Source: Adhaeribacter swui | GTDB taxonomy: Bacteria; Bacteroidota; Bacteroidia; Cytophagales; Hymenobacteraceae | Direction: 5' to 3' | Assembly (NCBI RefSeq): GCF_014217805.1 | Contig: NZ_CP055156.1 | Span: 620,001-684,000 of the forward strand | Length of the DNA stretch: 64,000 bases | Part shown: positions 55,601-63,931 of the stretch, one piece after another | How positions within the stretch are numbered: position 1 is the first letter of the stretch | How the letters are laid out: each line of letters starts with the position of its first letter | Made by a program: the position numbers and the translations under genes | Notes under the pieces: model-generated | What the model was told of the DNA's origin: nothing | Database searches by the model: none | The model's input: only the letters and a program-made list of their open reading frames with translations

Positions 55601-57014
55601 CCACCAGGGCCAATATGGGCAGGTATACAATCAGGATGATGATCTGGCCAAAAGAAGCAAAGCCCATCATCTTACTCGCCGAACTGTAAACTTCAGCATC
55701 CATTTCTTCCCGGCTCAACAAGGAGCTACCGGAGGCATGGTGTTTACTCGAATGAATGCGATGAATGACACTTTCCACGATAATTACCGCGCCGTCTACA
55801 ATCAACCCGAAATCCAGCGCTCCCAAGCTCATCAGGTTACCGGAAACCCCAAAAACATTCATAAGGGAGATGGCAAACAACATGGCCAGCGGAATAACCG
55901 AAGCTACCAACAGTCCGGCCCGCAAATTGCCCAACAAGAGCACCAAAACGAAAACCACAATTAAGGCGCCTTCAATCAGGTTTTTCTCTACGGTACTAAT
56001 GGCCCGGTCTACTAATTTGGTACGGTCCAGAAAAGGCTCCAGCACCACTCCTTTGGGCAAAGTTTTTTGAATTTCGGCAATTTTATTTTTTACCCGGGCA
56101 ATTACCTCGGACGAGTTTTCGCCTTTCAGCATCATCACAATGCCGCCGGCTACTTCTCCCTGGTCGTCTTTTACCATGGCGCCGTAACGAATGGCCGCCC
56201 CTATCCGCACTTCTGCAATATCCCGGATCAAAATGGGTACGCCGGCTTCGGTATCTTTCACTACAATGCGCCCAATATCGGCAGCGTTTTCTACCAGACC
56301 CTCGGTGCGGATAAAGTAAGCGTTCGGGTCTTTTTCAATGTAAGCGCCGCCGGCGTTCGCATTGTTGTTTTCCAGCGCTTCAAACACTTCTTTAATGGTA
56401 ATATTAATCGCCCGCAGCTTAGCCGGGTTCACGGCCACTTCATACTGTTTTAAGTTACCGCCAAAACTGCTGACCTCCGCTACACCAGGAGTGCCTAATA
56501 ATTGCCGCCGCACAAGCCAATCCTGAATGGTGCGGAGCTCGGTTGCGGTATACTTGTTTTCGAACCCCTTTGCCGGGTGCAGCTCATACTGGTAAATTTC
56601 TCCTAAACCCGTAGAAACGGGCGCCAGAAACGGCGTGCCCGTACCCGGCGGAATTTGCTCTTCGGCCTCTTTTAACTTTTCGGTTATTTGCTGCCGTGCC
56701 CAATAAATATCCGTTTCATCGGTAAATACTACGGTTACTAGGGATAAACCAAAGCGCGAAAAAGAACGAATTTCGATAATGTGGGGTACGCTGGCCACGG
56801 AGAGCTCCACCGGAAAAGAAATAAGCCGTTCTACTTCCTGGGCCCCGAGCGAGGGGGAAACCGTAATAATCTGCACCTGATTATTGGTAATATCAGGTAC
56901 GGCATCAATGGGCAGTTGCCGGAGGTTGTAGATCCCCCACCCCATCAGGGCTATCGTAAACAGCCCAATAATGAGTTTATTCTTTATAGAAAAGAAAATA
57001 ATCTTATTCAGCAT
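52650..57014 (-). CDS. CzcA-type heavy-metal RND pump fused to a TolC-like domain
   Basis: 1454 residues from the ATG at 57014 (MLNKIIFFSIKNKLI); 44 upstream codons of the open frame lack homology. Residues 1 to about 1035 are a complete CusA/CzcA pump (LPIDAVPDITNNQVQI; DFGLIVDGAVIIVES; GLVSATLLTLVVLPVIYY). About residues 1045-1454 form a TolC-like channel part with a hydrophobic, signal-like stretch near the junction (ASMLLLLGPLAASAQ; internal Met at 53861). Such fusions occur in Bacteroidota. The TolC domain must reach the outer membrane, so cleavage is likely. Confidence 0.9.
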   Translation of the reverse strand: MLNKIIFFSIKNKLIIGLFTIALMGWGIYNLRQLPIDAVPDITNNQVQIITVSPSLGAQEVERLISFPVELSVASVPHIIEIRSFSRFGLSLVTVVFTDETDIYWARQQITEKLKEAEEQIPPGTGTPFLAPVSTGLGEIYQYELHPAKGFENKYTATELRTIQDWLVRRQLLGTPGVAEVSSFGGNLKQYEVAVNPAKLRAINITIKEVFEALENNNANAGGAYIEKDPNAYFIRTEGLVENAADIGRIVVKDTEAGVPILIRDIAEVRIGAAIRYGAMVKDDQGEVAGGIVMMLKGENSSEVIARVKNKIAEIQKTLPKGVVLEPFLDRTKLVDRAISTVEKNLIEGALIVVFVLVLLLGNLRAGLLVASVIPLAMLFAISLMNVFGVSGNLMSLGALDFGLIVDGAVIIVESVIHRIHSSKHHASGSSLLSREEMDAEVYSSASKMMGFASFGQIIILIVYLPILALVGIEGKMFKPMAQTVAFAILGAFLLSLTYVPMIASLFLSRNTEHKTNISDRIMQAINRAYQPLLHFALRMKGLVITVAIGLFGIALFLFSRMGGEFIPSLDEGDFAIETRVLTGSSLNETISVVKKASGLLKKEFPEVKKVVTKIGSAEVPTEPNPVELGDMIVVLKDQKEWTSARSREELANKISSTLQQNLPQASFGVQQPIQMRFNELMTGARQDVVVKIYGEDLDTLAIYAEKLGKLIQPVAGAQDLYIEKMTGLPQIMVEYNRENLAHYGLSIKEVNRTITAAFAGESAGQVYEGEKRFDLVVRLNQQNRKDIADVKNLFVSNSAGFQIPLEQLATVHMKEGPNQIQRDGAKRRITVGFNVRNRDVQSIVNEIQSKAEEKLQLPVGYSLTFGGQFQNLIEAKNRLSVAVPLALLLIFLLLFFAFKSVKQSVLIFTAIPLSAIGGVFALLIRGMPFSISAGVGFIALFGVAVLNGIVMIGYFNQLKAAGMSNLEEIIKKGTAARLRPIVMTATVASLGFLPMALSSSAGAEVQKPLATVVIGGLVSATLLTLVVLPVIYYFSEKGFKRNKHLKKIASMLLLLGPLAASAQSPQLKSLNEIRQLARENNQEIKKYQLGVEMASSLKKSALDLSKTNINYSEGKLNSPLLDNRIGLTQSFASPIIYKNNRKLLEEQKVLSQKQLLTRQHELDFQVKQAYAELAYLHELNELLQRQDSIFKVLERAAEVKFRTGESGLLEKTTAETQRLEISDRLKQNEVAIKMALNKINALVQSPEPIMFIPEKLKKLESTGEQIPEGTEHVLLSVYQQQIAVAEREQQLEKGKLTPDFSLGYFNQSLAGKYEVNGQEQSFNRQNRFQGFEVGIALPLYFGAQASRIKAAGLNKQMAQADLSNQQILLTNELKSAQENQQRLNNSLEFYQQKVLVNAGLTLKQADKAYRSGEAGYLNYLQAADQLLRIQQNYLQLLLEYQLNMYQLQYLQGK

Positions 57015-57192
57015 AACAATTGATTTTTTTACCGGCGAATACCGGCAAGACATAAGCGCTACCAATCCTATTTTTAAAATTAGGCGCAGGCTTTGGTCAG
57101 GAAAAGAATAAAAAAATGAGAAACAGACATGCCTGCTCAACCCCATGGGTGTGTACCAGGAGTAAAGCGCATGAAAATACTAAAAGAGTATC

Positions 57193-57576
57193 TTAAACAG
57201 TTTGGGGAGGTTGCCAGATACTACCGGTAAACTGACCGGGGATGGCAAAATGTAAATGCACGTAATGCTTTTCCGGCATAAAAACCGGCATAGTTTCTTC
57301 GGATTGCAGCAACGGGGTGCTTACAAAATAATCATAGGCCGAATTACCCATGTGTTTAAACGGCAAGTTATCGTGGTTATCCGAGGTCTTATTATCGGCA
57401 CAGGCGTAGTGCATTTTTAAGAAATCCAGAAAACTTAACGGATTGGTGGTTCTGCCTTTATGCTCCTGGTAGTGGTGCAGCAGCGTCGTAATTTTGGAAA
57501 GCTCATGAAAATCAGAGTTAGGCAGCAAAGAGCCTAAAAATATATAAATCGCAAAGAAGTATATTCTGAATTTCAA
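57193..57576 (-). CDS. Small His-rich exported protein of the metal-efflux locus
   Basis: 127 residues. It has a signal-like N-terminus (MKFRIYFFAIYIFLGSLLP) and a soluble part with many His residues (HELSKITTLLHHYQEHK; KMHYACADNK; DNHDNL; KHYVHLHFAIPGQF). It is the first gene of the minus-strand run leading to the CzcA-TolC fusion (178 bases on from it). Similar small proteins sit at the head of such Bacteroidota loci, and a metal-binding or sensing role is plausible but unproven. Confidence 0.65.
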   Translation of the reverse strand: MKFRIYFFAIYIFLGSLLPNSDFHELSKITTLLHHYQEHKGRTTNPLSFLDFLKMHYACADNKTSDNHDNLPFKHMGNSAYDYFVSTPLLQSEETMPVFMPEKHYVHLHFAIPGQFTGSIWQPPQTV

Positions 57577-57750
57577 ATTTTCTTGCTTTTAAGGAACAAA
57601 GTTAGAAAAAATGCAAATGGCATCCAATCTAATTCTACTTTTTGTGCTTTAACCAGACAATTACCCCGCATAAATGGCGGCAAAAAGTAGAAATAGGAAC
57701 ACAAAAGTAAGGAGCGGTAAAAAGTAAAAAATTTAAAAATTTGCGGATAA

Positions 57751-59706
57751 TCAAACCTTTCGGCCCAGATACCGGAAAGCTTTTAGAATAATTTTTACAT
57801 CAGACCGCACGCTGTATTTTTGGGCGTATAACACATCCATTTGCCGGATAGTCTGCTCATCGAAACGGTTAGGAGCAAATTGATCCAAGGGGGTTAAAAC
57901 AGCTTTATGTTTGCGGTAATGTTGGTCCAGGGTATGGTGCAAGCCCACCCAACTACATTGCCTACTGAGCACTAACCAGCAGTTCCAGAAAAAACCGGCT
58001 TTACGCTGTACCAGCCAAATCAACGCCGGCGATAAAACCAGGAACGTTAAAGCCAGTAAAAAATCCAGTAAGGCTTTATATCGTACTTGTTCTTTCCGAA
58101 ACAACTTCAACTCTAAAGGCAAAGCGTAATAATCCGTAATCGGGTAATGTGCCTTATTGATCGGTAGGTTTTCGCTGTCTTCCGGTAAAATACGATACTG
58201 TACCGCGTTATTATTAATGGCTACCATCCACTCATAAATTTGAGAAACCGTTAAATCTTTAGCGCAGAAAATAATTTCGTTTAGTTTTTGAACCTGAATA
58301 ATATCGTTTAATTGCGAGAGTTCGCCCAAATACTCTTTAGCGGCACGCTTCTCTCCGCTCGGACTAACAAAACCCACCATTTTAAAGTCGTTATTTGCTT
58401 GCTTCAGCAACTGCAGTACCGATTTGCTTTCCGGCTCGCTCCCAACCACCGCAACGCGCTTACGGGGTTGAAAGCCTAATTTTAAATTTTTGTATTGTCC
58501 GTATTGATAAACCAGGCGCTTGCCCAAAAGAGCCAGGATGGCCCAACTGCCGCCAGCCAGAATAAATGTATCAGAAAGATTAGCCTCTGGCCAGAAACTA
58601 CCCAGCGCGGCCACCAGAATAGTACCGAAGAAGATACCCCGGAAAAACCTGGCCAGCTTAAAAGGCTTTTCGTAGCCGCCGTTAAAATAAATAGCGCTAA
58701 TCCACAAAAAAACAGCAACCGGCACAACAAGTATGACAAAATACTCCGGAAACACAGTTTTTAAACGCTGTTCAAAAATTATTTTTAAACCCACTAAACC
58801 CGCAAAAAGCAAAGCCGCATCGTCCAGAAATGGTAGAAGCGGATTTACCAAACGCCCCAAAACTGAAACTCCAGCCCGCAAAACAATGGCCAGCTGAATA
58901 AAGAAAGAATAATAAGAAGCTGAGCGGCCCGAAAAATGCTTGCGGTAAAAAATAGCCATGGCGTTGTAAAAAACATACACGTAATTAAGGCTGCCGTGGC
59001 GGGTGCTTTTGCCTTTATAATGAATAATGCGGGTTTCGGGAAAGTAAAAATTTTTAAATCCAGCCTGCCGGATGCGGTACGACAGGTCAATATCTTCGCC
59101 GTACATAAAAAAGGCTTCGTCGAGGAGGCCTACTTGCGTGAGCACCGAGCACCGCAGAAACATAAACGCTCCGGCCAGCACTTCTACTTCCTGGGATTTA
59201 TTTTTGTCGAGGTGCCCCAGGTAATACCGGGCAAATTTTTCGGATTGTGGGAACAGGCTGGTTAAACCGGTAAGCTTATAAAAGCCCACCCAAGGCGTAG
59301 GTAAGCCTCTTTTGGATTCCGGCAAATAGTGACCAGTCCCATTCAGCATTTTTACACCCAAACCGCCGGCTTCGGGGTGTTGGTCCATAAAATTGCAGCA
59401 TTTTAAAAAAGTATCTTCTTCTACTACTGTGTCGGGGTTGAGCAGCAAAACGTATTCGCCGGTGGCCTGCCGTAGGGCCTGGTTATTCGCTTTGGCAAAA
59501 CCCAGGTTTTGATTGTTTACGATTAAGGTAACTTCGGGGAAACGCTGCCTTACCCGAGCCACAGAATTATCGCCGGAGCTATTATCTACTACAAAAACTT
59601 CAGCGGGCGCATTTAATTTAGTAATGGCCTTCCGGACGGAAAGCAGGGCTTGTTCCAGGTAATAACAAACGTTGTAACTAACAATTATAACAGACAGTTT
59701 TTTCAA
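57751..59706 (-). CDS. GT2 glycosyltransferase fused to a membrane domain and a remnant sugar-transferase
   Basis: 651 residues. A GT2 domain (about 1-225: LSVIIVSYNVCYYLEQALLS; VDNSSGD; NPDTVVEEDTF) is followed by about four membrane segments (about 260-400), a Rossmann-like part (about 415-520: KRVAVVGSEPESKSVLQLL) and a C-terminal end (about 540-651) resembling polyprenyl-phosphate sugar transferases at the TM helix and final helix (DVLYAQKYSVRSDVKIILKAF). The catalytic KFRSM/DE stretch of that enzyme is missing. Likely makes cell-surface glycans. The fused layout is unusual. Confidence 0.75.
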   Translation of the reverse strand: MKKLSVIIVSYNVCYYLEQALLSVRKAITKLNAPAEVFVVDNSSGDNSVARVRQRFPEVTLIVNNQNLGFAKANNQALRQATGEYVLLLNPDTVVEEDTFLKCCNFMDQHPEAGGLGVKMLNGTGHYLPESKRGLPTPWVGFYKLTGLTSLFPQSEKFARYYLGHLDKNKSQEVEVLAGAFMFLRCSVLTQVGLLDEAFFMYGEDIDLSYRIRQAGFKNFYFPETRIIHYKGKSTRHGSLNYVYVFYNAMAIFYRKHFSGRSASYYSFFIQLAIVLRAGVSVLGRLVNPLLPFLDDAALLFAGLVGLKIIFEQRLKTVFPEYFVILVVPVAVFLWISAIYFNGGYEKPFKLARFFRGIFFGTILVAALGSFWPEANLSDTFILAGGSWAILALLGKRLVYQYGQYKNLKLGFQPRKRVAVVGSEPESKSVLQLLKQANNDFKMVGFVSPSGEKRAAKEYLGELSQLNDIIQVQKLNEIIFCAKDLTVSQIYEWMVAINNNAVQYRILPEDSENLPINKAHYPITDYYALPLELKLFRKEQVRYKALLDFLLALTFLVLSPALIWLVQRKAGFFWNCWLVLSRQCSWVGLHHTLDQHYRKHKAVLTPLDQFAPNRFDEQTIRQMDVLYAQKYSVRSDVKIILKAFRYLGRKV

Positions 59707-59924
59707 ACAGGCGGCGTAGTAGTTTCTGCAAATATCTATAATTTACGATAACTCGTGCTTAAAACCCGGAAAATTTAGTGGATTGGTTATTATAGCCGCG
59801 CCAGAAAGTACGCCGGATACTTTATACCAGTACAATAATGCAGCATTTAAGCCCCTACAGTAAAATACGATACGTAACCTGCCAACCTTTTTGCCGGAAA
59901 TAATTAATTTTTAAAAATAAGTTT

Positions 59925-60386
59925 TTACATAGCAGTAAAGGTGAGTACCTGCACGTTCACCTGATTCTCTAAAGATTCCGTTGCCGATAAAACCAGCTTT
60001 GATTTCGTTATCTCCACAATTTTAGCACTTTCGGGCGTGTTGCCGCTTTGCATCGTTAAAAAATTATCCGGATTAATGCTCCAGGTGCCTTGGCTGTATA
60101 CCTGCGGATCAGCGGAATCGCATTTAGTGGCGCCTTCGCTTACCTCAAACGTATTATTTTTAAAAAACCGGTAAATATCATCGGCATTACAATCGTCGTA
60201 AAACGCAAATTCATCTTTTACCGGCTGGTTATTTACTTGCGACGTATAGGCGGTTAGCACCCAATTTTTGTCCACCAGCAATTCGTCGCTGGTTTGGGCA
60301 ACTGCATGATGCTCCTCTTTATCACAACCCGCAAAAGCTATCGGAACAAAAAACAGGAAAAGAAGCAATTTTTCAAGTATCATCAT
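59925..60386 (-). CDS. Lipocalin-like lipoprotein
   Basis: 153 residues from the ATG at 60386 (another ATG is at 60401). The signal ends in the lipobox IAFAGC. The rest has the short-strand pattern of Bacteroidota lipocalin-like/lipoprotein domains: KNWVLTAYTS, YDDCNADDIYRFFKNNTFEVSEGATKC, SQGTWSINPDNFLTM and SKLVLSATES. Small secreted lipoprotein of unknown function. Confidence 0.7.
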   Translation of the reverse strand: MMILEKLLLFLFFVPIAFAGCDKEEHHAVAQTSDELLVDKNWVLTAYTSQVNNQPVKDEFAFYDDCNADDIYRFFKNNTFEVSEGATKCDSADPQVYSQGTWSINPDNFLTMQSGNTPESAKIVEITKSKLVLSATESLENQVNVQVLTFTAM

Positions 60387-60716
60387 CTGGCTTTGAAACA
60401 AAGCGCTTTTTCATCAAATACCCCAAAGCCCCGGAATGTTACCTTAAAAATTTAAAAAGACTGCTAAACAACTGCATATCAAAACAAATTAAAATTTTGG
60501 CAGGAAGAAAACTAGTTCAGGTTTGTTTACTTACAATTCTGAAGTTACTGATTTTATACCGAATAGTGCAAAGCTTACTCCATATGTAAGAGTAACCCAA
60601 GATTTTACTACCATTATTTTACATGAAATAACTACTATCCGATTTAGAATTAGCAGCTCAAAAAAAAAGCTACTGCAGGTAAAACAGTAGCTTTATAAAA
60701 TTTAAAAAGTAAACGT
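60387..60716. other. 330-bp region with the recR terminator
   Basis: Contains the recR terminator and, near 60440-60500, AT-rich stretches. No gene or RNA was recognised. Confidence 0.4.
60666..60694 (-). terminator. Terminator downstream of recR
   Basis: AAAGCTACTG and CAGTAGCTTT form a perfect 10-bp stem with a 9-base loop. It lies 23 bases after the recR stop (minus strand), with an A run on the 5' side in plus orientation giving a U run in the transcript. Confidence 0.75.
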
Positions 60717-61325
60717 TTAAACTTTATTGTAACTGGTGCGTTCCACAATGCTGCGCCCCAGGGTAATTTCGTCGGTGTACTCCAGTTCGCCACCTACGGG
60801 AACGCCGCGGGCAATAGTGGTTATTTTTACACCAAACTCGCGCAATTTGCGGGTAATGTAAAACGAAGTGGTATCGCCTTCCATGGTGGGGCTAATCGCC
60901 AGAATTACTTCTTTTACCTCCGATCCGGGAATGCGCTCCAGTAAAGAGGTAATATTTAAATCCGAAGGCCCAATGCCTTCGATGGGCGAAATAACGCCGC
61001 CCAACACGTGGTACAAGCCTTTGTACTGGCCCGTATTTTCGATGGCAATTACATCGCGAATGTCGCTCACTACGCACAAGGCCGCCTGGTCGCGGAGCGG
61101 ATTGGCACAGATACTGCAAATTTCGGTATCCGAAATGTTGTGGCACTGGTTACAATACGTAATATCCTGGCGCATTTTGGTGAGCGCCTCGGCCAAATCG
61201 GTAGTGTCTTCGGTTTCAGCTTTGAGTAAGTGCAATACCAGGCGTAAAGCGGTTTTGCGGCCAATACCCGGCAATTTGGCTAATTCATCAACGGCACTTT
61301 GAATTAATTTAGAAGGAAACTCCAT
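60717..61325 (-). CDS. recR: Recombination mediator RecR
   Basis: 202 residues, full length. Helix-hairpin-helix [20 protein letters not shown], the four-Cys zinc finger ([17 protein letters not shown]) and the Toprim stretch [37 protein letters not shown], with [12 protein letters not shown]-like [12 protein letters not shown]. It acts with RecO/RecF in recombinational repair. clpS lies 14 bases upstream on the same strand. Confidence 0.97.
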   Translation of the reverse strand: MEFPSKLIQSAVDELAKLPGIGRKTALRLVLHLLKAETEDTTDLAEALTKMRQDITYCNQCHNISDTEICSICANPLRDQAALCVVSDIRDVIAIENTGQYKGLYHVLGGVISPIEGIGPSDLNITSLLERIPGSEVKEVILAISPTMEGDTTSFYITRKLREFGVKITTIARGVPVGGELEYTDEITLGRSIVERTSYNKV

Positions 61326-61339
61326 TCAGAAATTTAGGG

Positions 61340-61621
61340 TTAAACAATATCGGCAGAAATGCCCCGGTCGTGAATGGCAAGGCACATACCTTCTAACTCT
61401 TCAAAAGTTCCTACTTTTACAGTGCATTTCCCTTTGTAATGAATCAGATAAGTACATTGTTCGGCCTGTTCCTGCGAATGGTTACAAACCTGAATAAGCG
61501 TTTCTATTACGTGCTCAAAGGTGTTTACATCGTCGTTATAAACAACTAAATTGCGTAGGTCAATATGCTCTTCAAGCAACAGTACGTCTTCGTCGGTTAA
61601 TATTTCAGTGGCTGTACGCAT
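61340..61621 (-). CDS. clpS: ClpS, N-end-rule adaptor of ClpAP
   Basis: 93 residues. The core LVVYNDDVNTFEHVIETLIQVCNHSQEQAEQCTYLIHYKGKCTVKVGTFEELE contains the Asn/Asp residues and Asp-Asp loop that bind N-degrons. It delivers N-end-rule substrates to ClpA. The gene is 14 bases upstream of recR, so they are probably co-transcribed. Confidence 0.95.
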   Translation of the reverse strand: MRTATEILTDEDVLLLEEHIDLRNLVVYNDDVNTFEHVIETLIQVCNHSQEQAEQCTYLIHYKGKCTVKVGTFEELEGMCLAIHDRGISADIV

Positions 61622-61876
61622 AATACAAATTTACGAAATTTAGCTTATAATTAGTAGCCAACCGGCTGATATCATGATGAAACTTTGGCTTACAATCTGT
61701 TATATACCTTGGTTTTACCATTTTGGATTTCGAAAAATTTAAAAAATTATGCCCAGCTTAAAGTTAATACCAAGAACTTTTCCGGACCGGGTTAATGTAT
61801 GATATATAATACCTTTGTATAACAATAAAAGCACCTGTACAATTCCGGGTTAACCGGATTTAAACTGTTTACCTGC

Positions 61877-62431
61877 ATGCCTGCGCCTTCTGTTGAATTT
61901 AAAAAAGCGGTAAAATATTTATCGGAAAAAGAAAAAGAAACCTTATTGCTCCGGGCTGTTCGCCGCGATGCCGAGTTTTACGATATGCTGGCTTTTGAGC
62001 TACTTGAAGAAGTAACCCTGGAACATTTAATCGAAGAAACTACCGAAAAAATTCACGAACTATTGCATACCACTTCGGGTCGTAGTTTTTCTAAAAGTTT
62101 AACCCGATCGCTCCGCAAAGCCATGCAGGAAATTGCCCGGTTTAAGCGCATTACCAAAAATGCCAAAGGCGAAATAGATTTACAGCTGTATTTACTGCAA
62201 CAAATCTTCGATAATTTTACCGGCCAGTTTGAGAGTGTGTACCGCACTTTTTATGTAACCACCGCCCGCCTGACGCTGCGTACCATCCAACTCATTCAGA
62301 AAAATCTACACGAAGATTACCACCTGGAATACAAAGCAGCACTGGACGAATTTTTAACGCACTTACATAGCCGCCGGTACAGTGCGCACTTAAGTTTTAC
62401 CTTGCCGCGGGAGTTTGAAATTGCCAGATAA
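61877..62431 (+). CDS. Conserved-looking hypothetical helical protein
   Basis: 184 residues, highly charged and helical, without signal or membrane segment. It starts with a basic/acidic stretch (VEFKKAVKYLSEKEKETLLLRAVRRDAEFYDMLAFELLEE), then has LRKAMQEIARFKRITKNAKGEIDLQLYLLQQI and ends HLSFTLPREFEIAR. It is not recognised. Composition and length suggest a real intracellular protein. It precedes the PP-loop ATPase by 58 bases on the same strand. Confidence 0.55.
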   Translation: MPAPSVEFKKAVKYLSEKEKETLLLRAVRRDAEFYDMLAFELLEEVTLEHLIEETTEKIHELLHTTSGRSFSKSLTRSLRKAMQEIARFKRITKNAKGEIDLQLYLLQQIFDNFTGQFESVYRTFYVTTARLTLRTIQLIQKNLHEDYHLEYKAALDEFLTHLHSRRYSAHLSFTLPREFEIAR

Positions 62432-62489
62432 ACGAGCGAAGTAAAATTTAGACGTAATTTGCCGCCAATTAGCAAAACTATTTACCAGC

Positions 62490-63218
62490 TTGAGTAATTT
62501 TTTAAAAATTAAAGCAGTTTTCGTCTGGAGCGGCGGTAAAGATTCTGCGCTGGCTTTGCACCAGATATTGCAAGACGTCCGCTACGAAGTAACCCACCTG
62601 CTTACTACCGTTAACCAGCAATTTAACCGCGTATCCATGCATGGGGTACGCACGCGTTTATTAGAACAACAAGCTAAATCATTACAGCTACCTTTAATAC
62701 AAGTGCGGGTACCCGAAAACCCCACTATGGCAGAATACGAGGCGTTAATGGCTACAGCCTTTAATCAATTAAAAGCAACCGGAATTTCAGCGGCAATTTT
62801 CGGCGATATTTTCCTGGCAGATTTACGAGCTTACCGCGAACAGCAAATGCAACAGATTGGTTTAGAGGCCATGTTTCCGCTTTGGCAAAAATCCACTACT
62901 AGCTTGGTGCAGCAATTTGTGCAGTTACAATTTAAAGCGGTTTTGGTTTGCCTCAACGCTAAATACTTCCCGGAAACTTTTGCCGGGCAGGAAATTGATG
63001 CTGATTTTTTAAAAAATTTACCTCCGGGGGTTGATCCTTGCGGCGAGAACGGCGAGTACCACAGTTTTGTGTACGATGGACCTATTTTCAAGCATCCCAT
63101 TCCGTTTACCTTTGGCGAAACCATCTTCCGCACTTACGGAAACCCAAGCAGCCAAGCAAACGAAGAATCGCACAAACCAAATCACGATTATGCTTTTTGG
63201 TTTATTGATTTAAAATAA
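62490..63218 (+). CDS. PP-loop ATPase (diphthine-ammonia ligase-like)
   Basis: 242 residues. The PP-loop is FVWSGGKDSALALH near residue 15, then VSMHGVRTRLLEQQAKSLQLPLIQVRVPENPTMAEYE and the C-terminal GVDPCGENGEYHSFVYDGPIF, both typical of Dph6-related ATPases. Start is TTG at 62490 because no ATG precedes the motif. Bacteria lack diphthamide, so the real role in this group is unknown. A perfect 22-bp palindromic terminator follows. Confidence 0.9.
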   Translation: MSNFLKIKAVFVWSGGKDSALALHQILQDVRYEVTHLLTTVNQQFNRVSMHGVRTRLLEQQAKSLQLPLIQVRVPENPTMAEYEALMATAFNQLKATGISAAIFGDIFLADLRAYREQQMQQIGLEAMFPLWQKSTTSLVQQFVQLQFKAVLVCLNAKYFPETFAGQEIDADFLKNLPPGVDPCGENGEYHSFVYDGPIFKHPIPFTFGETIFRTYGNPSSQANEESHKPNHDYAFWFIDLK

Positions 63219-63222
63219 AAAA

Positions 63223-63244
63223 CCGGCAAAGAGCTCTTTGCCGG
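63223..63244. terminator. Bidirectional palindromic terminator
   Basis: A fully symmetric 22-bp palindrome (CCGGCAAAGAG and its complement) between two convergent genes ending at 63218 and 63285. Confidence 0.7.
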
Positions 63245-63284
63245 CTTAAAGGTAATGCAACAAGTTTAATACGTATTCATACTT

Positions 63285-63596
63285 TTAGGAACGGGCGCTT
63301 TGTTTGGCCCGGTTAGCTTTTACTTTAGCTACTGCGGCGGCCCGTTGCTGTTTGTTATACTGCGCTAACTGGAAGTTAGACATGTAACCTACTTCTTTGT
63401 TAATGGTAACAATAGACCACCGGTTGTTAAAAGGCCGCACCAGTGCAACTTCATCGGCATCCGAAACAACTTTAATTACCTCGGTATCTTTAGAAGGTTG
63501 TTTGTAAACGGTAAGCTCCTGATCGCCGGTTTTTTTGTGGGCAGAAGCAACAAATACTTGTAAGGCAATGGCGAGGGTGAATATGGCTTTTTTCAT
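63285..63596 (-). CDS. Small secreted SH3-like protein
   Basis: 103 residues. Signal peptide (about 1-19, ending VASAH) followed by an SH3b-like pattern (LTVYKQPSKDTEVIKVVSDADEVALVRPFNNRWSIVTINKEVGYMS) and a basic Ala/Lys-rich tail. Bacterial SH3b domains often bind cell-wall peptides. No enzyme domain is attached. Confidence 0.65.
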   Translation of the reverse strand: MKKAIFTLAIALQVFVASAHKKTGDQELTVYKQPSKDTEVIKVVSDADEVALVRPFNNRWSIVTINKEVGYMSNFQLAQYNKQQRAAAVAKVKANRAKQSARS

Positions 63597-63931
63597 GGTT
63601 TTATTATTTTATGTCGTTTCTAAATCATTTTTGGTTTTGTTACAGTAAAAGCAGCTTTACTATGCCAAAAGATTTACAAGCCATATGCCACTAAATGCCA
63701 ACATTTACAAAATACTGATTTATAGCAACTTATTTTTTTATTCAGAAATAATGCTGCCTATTCGGTGTGCGAATACGAACATTTAGTGTTCGAAAGTGAA
63801 CCACCTTGCCAGGAATATTTACCCCAGACAAGCACCTGGTGTTGCTTTAACTAAACCCACTTTTCCGGATAGAATAGTTTGGTATTTGCACATTATAGTT
63901 ACATTAGCAGATAAACTAATGCTTTTCTTAC
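63597..63931. other. 335-bp region, upstream of the last gene
   Basis: A hairpin CGAACA-TTTAG-TGTTCG (63776-63792) and a nearby TTCG...CGAA pair (63761-63773) form a cluster of small inverted repeats, possibly regulatory for the next gene. No other feature was recognised. Confidence 0.35.
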
